A stretch of 5,759 bases of DNA from SCGC-AAA252-I15 sp043822165 (GTDB lineage Archaea; Altiarchaeota; Altiarchaeia; IMC4; SCGC-AAA252-I15), in the NCBI GenBank assembly GCA_043822165.1, contig JBDRCA010000154.1, forward strand, positions 1 to 5,759, read 5' to 3'. Below the pieces are notes generated by a model. The model ran no database searches. It was not told the origin of the DNA and saw nothing but the letters and a program-made list of their open reading frames with translations. Shown piece after piece: positions 1-5,715 of the stretch. Both the position numbers and the translations under genes were made by a program. The number at the start of each line of letters is the position of its first letter. Positions within the stretch are counted from its first letter, which is position 1.

Positions 1-7
1 CTCCTGC
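1..7 (-). promoter_or_regulatory. Shine-Dalgarno-like site for a gene beyond the left edge
   Basis: Read on the minus strand, the bases after the galT stop codon end in GCAGGAG at the window edge. This is a good match to an archaeal SD and lies 5 nt past the galT stop codon. It suggests that galT is followed in the same transcript by a second gene whose start codon lies just outside the window. The gene itself cannot be seen, so its identity is unknown. Confidence 0.45.
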
Positions 8-11
8 GTGT

Positions 12-965
12 TTAAATATTTCCTCTCCGGTAGAATTCCGCCGCCTTCTCGGGGGCTACTACGTTTATGTACATTCCAGTCCCCAACTCGAAGCCCGCTA
101 TCTTCGAAATCTTGGGGCAAAACTCAAGATGAAAGTGCAAATCAGCTCCCCGAGGAGACGTGTGCATGTGGAAGTTATACGGAGTCCGCCCTATGCCGTC
201 TGAAAGAGTTTTGACGACGTATTTCAAAGCGCCGGCGAAAGACCCCTTCTCAGGCGCAGTCATCTCGCCTATGGACTTTACATGCCTTTTCGGCTGAATC
301 CACACCTCAAAGGGAAAACGAGACGCGAAAGGTGTGAAAGCACCAACATGCTCGTCCTCGAAAACTTTCCTCGCAGACTTCAACTCTCTCTTTAGGACGC
401 TGCAAAGCACGCACCTACCGCCCTTGGATGACTGGCGCGCTTCCTCACGTATCATAGGCGGCACCATCGGCAAACCAACAACCTGGGAGTGAGTATGATA
501 AAGAGAGGCTCCCGCAACCCGCCCATAATTCTTGAACACCAACGCATATTTCACGCCCTTCAAACGATTCAACGCATCAATCCTGACCTGATACTCACCC
601 AACAAGGCAGTCAAATGCTCGACAGACAAATCCTGGATGACCCCGTCATGATCCGGCGTCTCCACTATAACCTCATGTCGACCATAAGCCGGCAAAGACC
701 TAGAAGGCCCCCTACGAGCACGCGCACGAGTATTATGTGTAGCAGCGTAAAGATTCGGAAAAGAACGGATAATCCAGTCCCCCTCCCTTTCAACACGGGA
801 AATCTCCGGCGGAGTCATATGCTCGTTCCCAGGGCAAAACACGCACACTCTAGAACCCTCAATCCGTTCGGCCTTGACCTTGAAGTCCTCGGGACGCTTA
901 CCCCTGTTGGCGGCGATAATCACCCACCTGTCAAGAAGGTAGTCCCGGCGTATCTCATTGCCCAT
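12..965 (-). CDS. galT: Galactose-1-phosphate uridylyltransferase (GalT), HIT superfamily
   Basis: A 317-aa protein that should transfer UMP between UDP-glucose and galactose 1-phosphate (Leloir pathway) through a uridylyl-histidine intermediate in the cytosol. Visible motifs match GalT: Cys41-x-x-Cys44, His106 in a PDH motif and His157 correspond to the zinc ligands of E. coli GalT (C52, C55, H115, H164). HTHSQ at 157-161 holds the likely nucleophile His159 and Gln161 (E. coli H166, Q168). HFH at 277-279 matches E. coli H296/H298. PFEVWIQPKRH at 218-228 and ELGTGMYIN at 293-301 are family signatures. A second CxxC (185/188) is typical of the short GalT form. The length fits archaeal and thermophilic homologues. 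The usual HPH is HTH here. The ATG at 965 is preceded by no SD, so the mRNA may be leaderless. Other sugar-1-phosphates could be the natural substrate; no galK or galE is present in the window to confirm galactose. Confidence 0.92.
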   Translation of the reverse strand: MGNEIRRDYLLDRWVIIAANRGKRPEDFKVKAERIEGSRVCVFCPGNEHMTPPEISRVEREGDWIIRSFPNLYAATHNTRARARRGPSRSLPAYGRHEVIVETPDHDGVIQDLSVEHLTALLGEYQVRIDALNRLKGVKYALVFKNYGRVAGASLYHTHSQVVGLPMVPPMIREEARQSSKGGRCVLCSVLKRELKSARKVFEDEHVGAFTPFASRFPFEVWIQPKRHVKSIGEMTAPEKGSFAGALKYVVKTLSDGIGRTPYNFHMHTSPRGADLHFHLEFCPKISKIAGFELGTGMYINVVAPEKAAEFYRRGNI

Positions 966-1009
966 AACTAGGATATTTATTGTAAATTACCTTAAAATTA
1001 ATACAGACT
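966..1009. promoter_or_regulatory. Compact divergent promoter region between galT and the four-gene operon
   Basis: Only 44 bp separate the two divergent start codons, and the stretch is very AT-rich. For the plus-strand operon, an ATATTTAT box lies at 973-980, roughly 30 bp before the ATG at 1010. For galT, a weaker TTTTAAGG box on the minus strand (990-997) sits about 28 bp from the ATG at 965. Both distances fit archaeal TATA boxes driving leaderless or nearly leaderless transcripts, and neither gene has an SD here. A small inverted repeat, GTAA-a-TTAC (982-990), lies between the two boxes and could bind a regulator, but it is short. The exact boxes are inferred; that a promoter region exists follows from the gene layout. 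Confidence 0.6.
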
Positions 1010-1297
1010 ATGAAAGTCACCCAACAAACCCCCGACGCCAAACCCAAAATCAACCTAACAGACACACTACCCTCCAGAAGATACATAATCTCCGGCGACA
1101 TCGCAGCCATGCCCAACGAACTGGCCCGGAGAAAAATCCCGGAAGATGTCCTGGACGCTCATGCAATGGACGTCTCCGAGACGCTTGATGGAATGGCTTC
1201 TTCGGCTAAAAGACTTGCAGGTAGAGGCCTTGACTTTGAGGAGGTTCTTTTTGGCGCTGCGAGGGTATCCCAGGAGGTGCTTGATGCATCTGACTGA
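1010..1297 (+). CDS. Hypothetical protein, 95 aa, first gene of the operon
   Basis: I do not recognise this family. The product is small, cysteine-free and soluble-looking. Residues 1-28 are polar and probably extended (MKVTQQTPDAKPKINLTD...). Residues 29-95 read as helices, including an acidic stretch around 44-60 and an amphipathic segment around 75-93 (FEEVLFGAARVSQEVLDA). No membrane segment, signal peptide or catalytic motif is visible. The ATG at 1010 is chosen because it lies about 30 bp after the ATATTTAT box, with no SD, as expected for a leaderless archaeal first gene. The last 14 nt overlap the start of the next gene, so translation of the two is probably coupled. The sequence stays protein-like up to its stop codon, which argues against a broken N-terminal fragment of the next gene. 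It may be a small partner or adaptor of the downstream proteins (inference from position only). Confidence 0.75.
   Translation: MKVTQQTPDAKPKINLTDTLPSRRYIISGDIAAMPNELARRKIPEDVLDAHAMDVSETLDGMASSAKRLAGRGLDFEEVLFGAARVSQEVLDASD
1272..1279 (+). promoter_or_regulatory. Strong Shine-Dalgarno that fixes the start of the second operon gene
   Basis: AGGAGGTG ends 4 nt before the ATG at 1284 and is a near-perfect anti-16S match. The reading frame is open upstream to an ATG at 1146, but that extension reads through the preceding gene in another frame and has an unlikely composition (MSWTLMQWTSPRRLMEW). The SD inside the end of the first gene decides for the 1284 start. Confidence 0.85.
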
Positions 1298-1922
1298 CTC
1301 AGACCTTATCTGGCAGGGTCTCTCCCCGCAGGAATACGAGTCGCTCGGCTCAGATTCGAAGGGATTCGTCGAAGGCAGGGCTAAAGCATACCGGAGGGTA
1401 AAGTCCATGAAGCTAGTCCTTGACCTTGTGGAAGCAATACGAGACGACATCGGTGAAGGCGGCGCAGACTTTGCATACGCCATTCTCTCTGGAGGCAACA
1501 AGGAGGCTTCATCTGTTGTGAAGGCGATTCTTGTAGACTACATGAGTGAAGCCAACGGCAAGACCATAAAAGAATTCTACAGAAAAAAGTATCACGGAAG
1601 CATTATTGACTTGTTCGAGGAGAGACTATCCTCCTCAAACACCATCTCCCATCATCACAGGGCGGTGGATATAGCTTTAGTCATGTCGGAGTGGGAGAGC
1701 AGGACTCCTGACAAGATAATGCAGGCCGAGATGGATGTCATAGAGAAAATCATAAAAATAGCGGACGAGAACAAGGGAATAGGAATAACTGACAGGGAGG
1801 TCACGTTAGCTGCCGAGGAACTCGTCCAAGACGAATTCCATGAGGCGCAGTTCCACCTTGAAGCACTCCAGGAAGACCACAGGGAGGAACTGCTTAAACG
1901 AGCCGTGAAATTGAGGAGATAG
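1284..1922 (+). CDS. Hypothetical helical protein, 212 aa, second gene of the operon
   Basis: Not recognised. Starting at the ATG set by the AGGAGGTG site, the product is 212 aa, cysteine-free and rich in charged residues. It appears almost wholly helical: residues 34-60 (basic, then acidic), 63-92, an FYRKKY patch at 98-103, 105-117, then a His triplet at 123-125 in ISHHHRAVDIALVMSEWE, and a long charged C-terminal part (144-212) that looks coiled-coil capable, ending in a basic tail (KRAVKLRR). The three His residues and downstream Glu residues could bind a metal, but no known motif is matched. No signal peptide or membrane helix is seen. It overlaps the preceding gene by 14 nt and is followed after 3 nt by the next gene, so it is surely co-transcribed. 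It is probably cytosolic and a partner of the neighbouring proteins (inference). Confidence 0.78.
   Translation: MHLTDSDLIWQGLSPQEYESLGSDSKGFVEGRAKAYRRVKSMKLVLDLVEAIRDDIGEGGADFAYAILSGGNKEASSVVKAILVDYMSEANGKTIKEFYRKKYHGSIIDLFEERLSSSNTISHHHRAVDIALVMSEWESRTPDKIMQAEMDVIEKIIKIADENKGIGITDREVTLAAEELVQDEFHEAQFHLEALQEDHREELLKRAVKLRR
1913..1918 (+). promoter_or_regulatory. Shine-Dalgarno for the third operon gene
   Basis: GAGGAG lies inside the last codons of the second gene, 7 nt before the ATG at 1926. It supports that start and shows re-initiation within one transcript. Confidence 0.75.
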
Positions 1923-1925
1923 GTT

Positions 1926-2672
1926 ATGACTGCGAGACACCAGCTCAAAAGGATTGGTGAAGCAGCGCTTGCCGCAACCGCGATAGGTATTGCAGCAAGA
2001 GCCGCTAGGGGGGGCGTAAGCGGTGAGGAAGATGTTGAGCGCCGCAAGGAGTTGCAGATTAAGTCTCCTGAACTGCGTGCTGAAGAGCGGGAGCAGTTGG
2101 GTGCGGCATCCGAGAAAAAGATTGAAGAGAAGCTGACAAGGTGCGGGGAGCGTGAGAGAGCCAACGTTGAGGCATTGGTTGCAAGATACGAGGAGGCACT
2201 GGCGCGCCTTGCCTCTGAGAAGGCGGTGGGCAGGGTCTCAGAGTCCACGCTGGCTGAACTTAAGGCTTTGCCCGAGCAGATCCGGTTGAGCGTGAATATC
2301 TCTCATTCAGAGTTGGATGCCATAAAAACTGATGTTTCAAGGAATATTGCAGTGCGCGGCATGCGCCGCAAGGATGTCGTCGACGTCAACGAAAGACGCT
2401 ATGATGTGGAGCCGTCTTTAGCACACAGGGTAGGAAACGTCTTGCTGGGAACTGCATCAACCCGCAAACACGTGACTGAAGTCGTGGAGACTGTTGCTTT
2501 GCCGGACAGGCTGCCCACGCTAGACCAGATAGGCCAAATGCACAGGCTCGCTCACATTGAAGGAGAATTCTCAGACATTCATGAATCAATTAATCCTAGG
2601 GTGCTGCACCCCGAGGAAGACCACAAACCAGGAAGAGAGAGTAATCCAAAATCCCGCAGGAAGGCTGCGTAA
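1926..2672 (+). CDS. Hypothetical coiled-coil protein with Ala-rich N-terminal segment, 248 aa
   Basis: Not recognised. The N-terminus has a basic stretch (R4, K8, R9) followed by a short Ala/Ile-rich segment, AALAATAIGIAARAA (13-27). It could be a short membrane-associated or amphipathic helix; it is too short and too Ala-rich for a confident transmembrane call, and there is no signal-peptidase site or lipobox. Residues 35-118 are strongly charged and helical, a likely coiled coil, with the only Cys at 73. Residues 119-190 look more globular (IRLSVNISHSELDAIKTDV, RRYDVEPSLAHRVGNVLLG), then a helical stretch to about 222. The tail from 228 is polar and basic (HPEEDHKPGRESNPKSRRKAA) and probably disordered. 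The start follows GAGGAG at 7 nt. It sits 3 nt after the preceding gene and 24 nt before the 849-aa gene. It is a candidate membrane-proximal or scaffold component of the operon's assembly (inference). Confidence 0.78.
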   Translation: MTARHQLKRIGEAALAATAIGIAARAARGGVSGEEDVERRKELQIKSPELRAEEREQLGAASEKKIEEKLTRCGERERANVEALVARYEEALARLASEKAVGRVSESTLAELKALPEQIRLSVNISHSELDAIKTDVSRNIAVRGMRRKDVVDVNERRYDVEPSLAHRVGNVLLGTASTRKHVTEVVETVALPDRLPTLDQIGQMHRLAHIEGEFSDIHESINPRVLHPEEDHKPGRESNPKSRRKAA

Positions 2673-2680
2673 AAAACAAA

Positions 2681-2685
2681 GGAGG
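2681..2685 (+). promoter_or_regulatory. Shine-Dalgarno for the 849-aa gene
   Basis: GGAGG ends 11 nt before the ATG at 2697, inside an A-rich 24-nt intergenic stretch (2673-2696). The spacing is slightly long, but no other start or SD competes. The A-rich, unstructured leader should favour initiation. No TATA-like box is visible here, so the gene depends on the upstream promoter. Confidence 0.7.
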
Positions 2686-2696
2686 AAAAACTAAAA

Positions 2697-5246
2697 ATGG
2701 CAGGAGCCACACCCAGAAGAAGGACGAGAGATCCAAGGGAGATACGGGATGTCGAGGGCCTTGACGCCCAGACCATAGTCGACCAGACACCTCAACAGAG
2801 AATCGACGCCACACAGCGGCAAATGCTTGAAGTAAGAGACGTCGCCGAACGAAGACACGTCGGAGAATTCAGCAGACCCGAAAGAGAAGTGTATGCTCCT
2901 CAAGTCCACAGGTTCGCAGCCAAACAGGAGCCAGCCCTGGAAGCCGCGAGAAGTGGAGCGGTCCCAGTCGAGGAAGTGCAGAGGTTATTCAATAAAGCCC
3001 AAGATGAGATGGAGCAGATGGTTAGGGATGCGCTGAGGATGCAGGAATCTAGGACACAGTCTACTGGACAAGTACTTGAGGCGAAAGTCGTAAGCCCTGG
3101 CGGAAGACAGGAAGCAGCTCACGTAGTCGAGGAAGTCGTATCTGCCCCTGCAGCCGAGAGGACTGTGGGTCAGGCGGCATTGGATGAAGCCAGAGGGGCT
3201 GCCGAAGCCGATCTTTCCGCAGCAAAGGCGAACGCGGAGCAGAAAACCCCAACCATCGAAGCCAAGGGCGTGAGAGTAGCCGACGTCGAAGCCGAAGCGG
3301 AGCAGATGCTCGCCGCAATCCCTGCTGCAACAAACCCGCAGGAGGCTGCAATGCGCACGCGAGACTTCGCGGACAGGATGCGCGGGCTCGGCGTTAAACC
3401 AGAGGAGTTGTCCAGAATCATGAAGGATAAGATGCCGAAGACCTCCGACGGAAAACCGGTGGTATCCGATGCAGTATTGGATGATGCAATAACTGACGCC
3501 TACAAGCCCCAGGACACAGCCCAGGGAGCAGACGGGCGGCCTAACGTAATACCCTTCCCGAGCACGGGTGGTATGGAAGCACTTAGGGGTGCGGGAGACA
3601 CACTCTCAACGACTAGCCGGCTTAGGAGCAAGACCCATGAGGAAGTGGCATCTGGAGTTGCCGACAGGGAGACACGCCTGGCTGAAGAGACTAGAATCGA
3701 GGCTCAACAACGCGAACAATACGCGAAAGCCAAGGAACAGCTTGATGGTGCACAAAGGAAAATCAAGGCAATGATTACGCCCCAGACACTTGAAGCAAAC
3801 CCCGAGCTTAGGGCCGCTGCAGAAGACATTGTAGCACAGAGCGGGGTTGAGATGACCGATGAAAACGTTTTGAAAGCCGCGCAAACAGCAGCAATAATGG
3901 AACAATCAGTAAACGAGGAATCCATAGTAAACGTTACCATGCACGAGGCAGCCGGAGGCATGGCCAGAGCATACAATGCATCACCAGACGAGCAGCAGCG
4001 TAAAGGCATGGCAGGTGCCGCGAAAGCCCTGGAATACGAGGCTTTAGGAAAAGCTAGGGCAGCCCTTGACCCTGACGTGGGAAGACAAATACTAGACGCT
4101 CACCAGGCAATACTAGCTGGAAGAGAATTAACGGAAGAACAAAGGAGAATGGATCTGCTCGGACACGACAACCCTGAGCTTTTGGATGCAGCTAACTATG
4201 AGTTGATTGGCCGCCATATGCGAAAAAAAGCAGGTGAGGCAGCAGAAATAATGGCTTCGGATGAATTTCGTGAGCAAGGGCCGGCTTCACCCAGATACCG
4301 TAAATTTATGGACGGCATACGACCCGGGCAGGAAGGTGAAGTTGGGGGTGTAAATGAGAACCTGGGTATGATGGTGGGTGACATGAGAATGAGGTTACTA
4401 GATGACCCCAACGCGTTCCAAGACCCAGGGGCGTTGGACGAAATAGCTCGCCAGCATCTTGAATCATACAAGAATAATGCTGCTTATGGCATAGGTGACA
4501 TGAACAAGAGGCCGGGTTCATGGGAGGAACTTGCTAACGCACCCCGCGACGAGAAATACGATATATACCGAAAACTCTGCGGATTAAATGGCATTGACGC
4601 CGTAACTCCAGAGCAGGTTGCCGTTGCTCAGGAGAAGAAAGTAGAGGATGTCAGGGCGCAGACGCGCGAAGACTACATAAAAGGCGAGGCACTCCCAACC
4701 ACGATGAGCGAAAACTATCTCGACGAAGCCGTTGACTCCTATGTGGAAACAAACCGGCAGGAGAGACTCGAGTACTACAGGAACTGGCATCTTATGCGCA
4801 CGCAGGAGCGAAGAGAAGCGCTTGCTGCAAATGCCGAGGAAGGCGGAAAAGGCGACGCCCAATCCTCTTTTGAGTATGCTCCATCCATAAATCGCCTGGC
4901 GAACCGGGTTGACGGGAATACATTGACGACACAGGTTTCAGAAGACCTCAAAAACCAGGACTTCAGGAAACAGGCGGCCACGGTCATGAAGGTTCAGGAC
5001 GAGCTCACCAGGGATTTAGCATCCCAAGGCCTGGAAGTGCAGACCTCGGACGTATTGGTTGCCGCCGAAGTCTTCAACTCAAGGAACGCGAGAGAGCTTA
5101 AATCAGACGTTATGACCATGCTCGCGTTAAAACAGGAGCTTGCAATTCCTGATGCGCGGGATGAACAGGTGTTGTCTGCAGCTGAAGTGGCGAATATTTT
5201 AGGCGGGAAAAACGATGAAGAGAGTAATGTAGCAAAGGCTGCCTAA
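2697..5246 (+). CDS. Large helical, repeat-containing protein of unknown function, 849 aa
   Basis: Not recognised. A large protein rich in Ala, Glu, Arg and Gln, with one Cys (628) and two Trp (609, 697), and no signal peptide or membrane helix. Visible layout: a charged, Arg-rich N-terminus (1-65); helical stretches (92-117, 140-180); a helical module (192-269); a Pro/Gly linker with NVIPFPSTGG (283-292); a strong coiled coil (about 312-358); a helical region (362-530) with two NPEL-led segments (368 and 492); a Gly-rich turn (539-562); a long charged helical part (563-715); a Gly/Lys spacer; and a C-terminal module (728-835). A motif of the type V-L-x-A-A recurs at 391-395, 786-790 and 825-829, suggesting duplicated helical units. 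No nucleotide-binding, protease or nuclease motif is apparent. It is the last and largest operon gene, ending one base from the convergent lipoprotein gene. A structural or scaffold role is likely but inferred; a phage tape-measure protein is unlikely because hydrophobic segments are lacking. Confidence 0.85.
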   Translation: MAGATPRRRTRDPREIRDVEGLDAQTIVDQTPQQRIDATQRQMLEVRDVAERRHVGEFSRPEREVYAPQVHRFAAKQEPALEAARSGAVPVEEVQRLFNKAQDEMEQMVRDALRMQESRTQSTGQVLEAKVVSPGGRQEAAHVVEEVVSAPAAERTVGQAALDEARGAAEADLSAAKANAEQKTPTIEAKGVRVADVEAEAEQMLAAIPAATNPQEAAMRTRDFADRMRGLGVKPEELSRIMKDKMPKTSDGKPVVSDAVLDDAITDAYKPQDTAQGADGRPNVIPFPSTGGMEALRGAGDTLSTTSRLRSKTHEEVASGVADRETRLAEETRIEAQQREQYAKAKEQLDGAQRKIKAMITPQTLEANPELRAAAEDIVAQSGVEMTDENVLKAAQTAAIMEQSVNEESIVNVTMHEAAGGMARAYNASPDEQQRKGMAGAAKALEYEALGKARAALDPDVGRQILDAHQAILAGRELTEEQRRMDLLGHDNPELLDAANYELIGRHMRKKAGEAAEIMASDEFREQGPASPRYRKFMDGIRPGQEGEVGGVNENLGMMVGDMRMRLLDDPNAFQDPGALDEIARQHLESYKNNAAYGIGDMNKRPGSWEELANAPRDEKYDIYRKLCGLNGIDAVTPEQVAVAQEKKVEDVRAQTREDYIKGEALPTTMSENYLDEAVDSYVETNRQERLEYYRNWHLMRTQERREALAANAEEGGKGDAQSSFEYAPSINRLANRVDGNTLTTQVSEDLKNQDFRKQAATVMKVQDELTRDLASQGLEVQTSDVLVAAEVFNSRNARELKSDVMTMLALKQELAIPDARDEQVLSAAEVANILGGKNDEESNVAKAA

Positions 5247-5247
5247 T

Positions 5248-5619
5248 CTATTCTACTAGCGCAGCCATAACTTCCTTGCTCATTCCTTTCACGGATTCCG
5301 TGCAGTCTGCCGCAACTTTCTCATCGCTTATTCCGTCGCATACCGTTGGGTCTTGGCTTATCATTGCAAGGCTGACAAAGCATCCGTCTTTTATCTGGGA
5401 GTCGTCTATTTTCTCGCAGAGTTTTTTGTCTTTGTTTTTGCTTGCTAGTGTGGAGTAGCAGACGTCTTTGCCCATTGCGTCGCCTATTTTCGCGCAGTGT
5501 GATGGGTCGCCGGTCTCCAGTGCTTTTCTTCCAAGTTCCATGTCCTGTTCAGTGACGTTCGTGCACCCTGAAGTTAGAATGAGCAGTGTTAAGAGCGCTA
5601 TGAGCGTTGCTTTCATCAT
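5248..5619 (-). CDS. Small lipoprotein-like secreted protein with three 26-residue Cys repeats, 123 aa
   Basis: An N-terminal Lys (K3), a hydrophobic core (residues 5-16) and LTSGC with Cys19 form a signal peptide with lipobox, so the mature protein is probably lipid-anchored on the outer face of the membrane. The rest carries six Cys at 42, 54, 68, 80, 94 and 106, spaced exactly 12-14-12-14-12. This gives three 26-residue units (38-63, 64-89, 90-115) of pattern D-x-x-x-C-x-x-I/G-x-D/S-x6-C, each probably a helical hairpin closed by a disulfide. I have seen similar Cys-repeat domains described only as hypothetical archaeal proteins; the binding partner or function is unknown. ATGs at 5619 and 5616 are adjacent. 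A TATA-like box about 24 bp upstream and no SD suggest a leaderless start, favouring 5619. It is convergent with the four-gene operon and so not part of it. Confidence 0.85.
   Translation of the reverse strand: MMKATLIALLTLLILTSGCTNVTEQDMELGRKALETGDPSHCAKIGDAMGKDVCYSTLASKNKDKKLCEKIDDSQIKDGCFVSLAMISQDPTVCDGISDEKVAADCTESVKGMSKEVMAALVE
5421..5440 (+). terminator. Possible U-rich termination tract for the four-gene operon
   Basis: No terminator fits in the one-base gap after the 849-aa gene. About 175 bp beyond its stop codon the plus strand has two close T-runs (GTTTTTTG and GTTTTTG) with no stable hairpin. Archaeal RNA polymerases often stop at such U-tracts, so the operon transcript may end here, antisense to the lipoprotein gene. 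The same bases encode Lys-rich codons of that gene, so the tract may be only a coding by-product. Confidence 0.25.
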
Positions 5620-5638
5620 TATTTATCTTGTCTTACTG

Positions 5639-5646
5639 TTTAAATA
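5639..5646 (-). promoter_or_regulatory. TATA box of the lipoprotein gene
   Basis: On the minus strand TATTTAAA is preceded by a purine-rich BRE-like stretch (GAAAAAAGAGG). Its centre is about 24 bp upstream of the ATG at 5619, which places the transcription start at or within a few bases of the start codon. This fits an archaeal promoter giving a leaderless mRNA, in agreement with the missing SD. Confidence 0.65.
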
Positions 5647-5691
5647 CCTCTTTTTTCGCCTAAGTCTCACATTTATGTGTTGTTTTCATTT

Positions 5692-5715
5692 TTTGTTTTT
5701 TCCGGAAAAAACAAA
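5692..5715. repeat. Perfect 24-bp palindrome centred on CCGG
   Basis: Two 12-nt arms match without mismatch around a TTCCGGAA core, with T-rich left and A-rich right arms and no loop. It lies 73 bp upstream of the lipoprotein ATG, and about 45-55 bp beyond its TATA box. It also precedes a TATA-like box pointing right. A loopless DNA palindrome suits a dimeric regulator's operator better than an RNA hairpin. A bidirectional terminator for a gene outside the window is the alternative, and no long T-run follows the palindrome on either strand. Confidence 0.6.

Noticed and set aside
489..971. A 160-codon open frame on the plus strand antisense to galT
   Set aside because: It lies over strongly supported galT coding sequence, has no SD, and its translation has a random-looking composition.
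1146..1283. An N-terminal extension of the second operon gene back to an ATG at 1146
   Set aside because: It reads through the 95-aa gene in another frame with an odd Trp/Arg-rich composition, while a near-perfect SD sits just before the ATG at 1284.
1067..1501. Minus-strand open frames across the operon, such as 1067-1501, 1655-2248 and 3704-4009
   Set aside because: They are complements of well-supported coding regions, rich in Ser and Cys as expected for antisense reading, and lack start signals.
1010..1922. The first two operon genes as one gene broken by a frameshift
   Set aside because: The first product stays protein-like to its stop codon, and the second has its own strong SD. A 14-nt overlap is normal for coupled genes.
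2697..5246. The large protein as a phage tail tape-measure or other virion protein
   Set aside because: It is long and helical, but has no hydrophobic segments, and no terminase, portal, capsid or integrase gene is nearby.
5668..5679. Short inverted repeat CACAT-tt-ATGTG
   Set aside because: Arms of 5 nt in AT-rich DNA are expected by chance, and its position does not match a promoter element.
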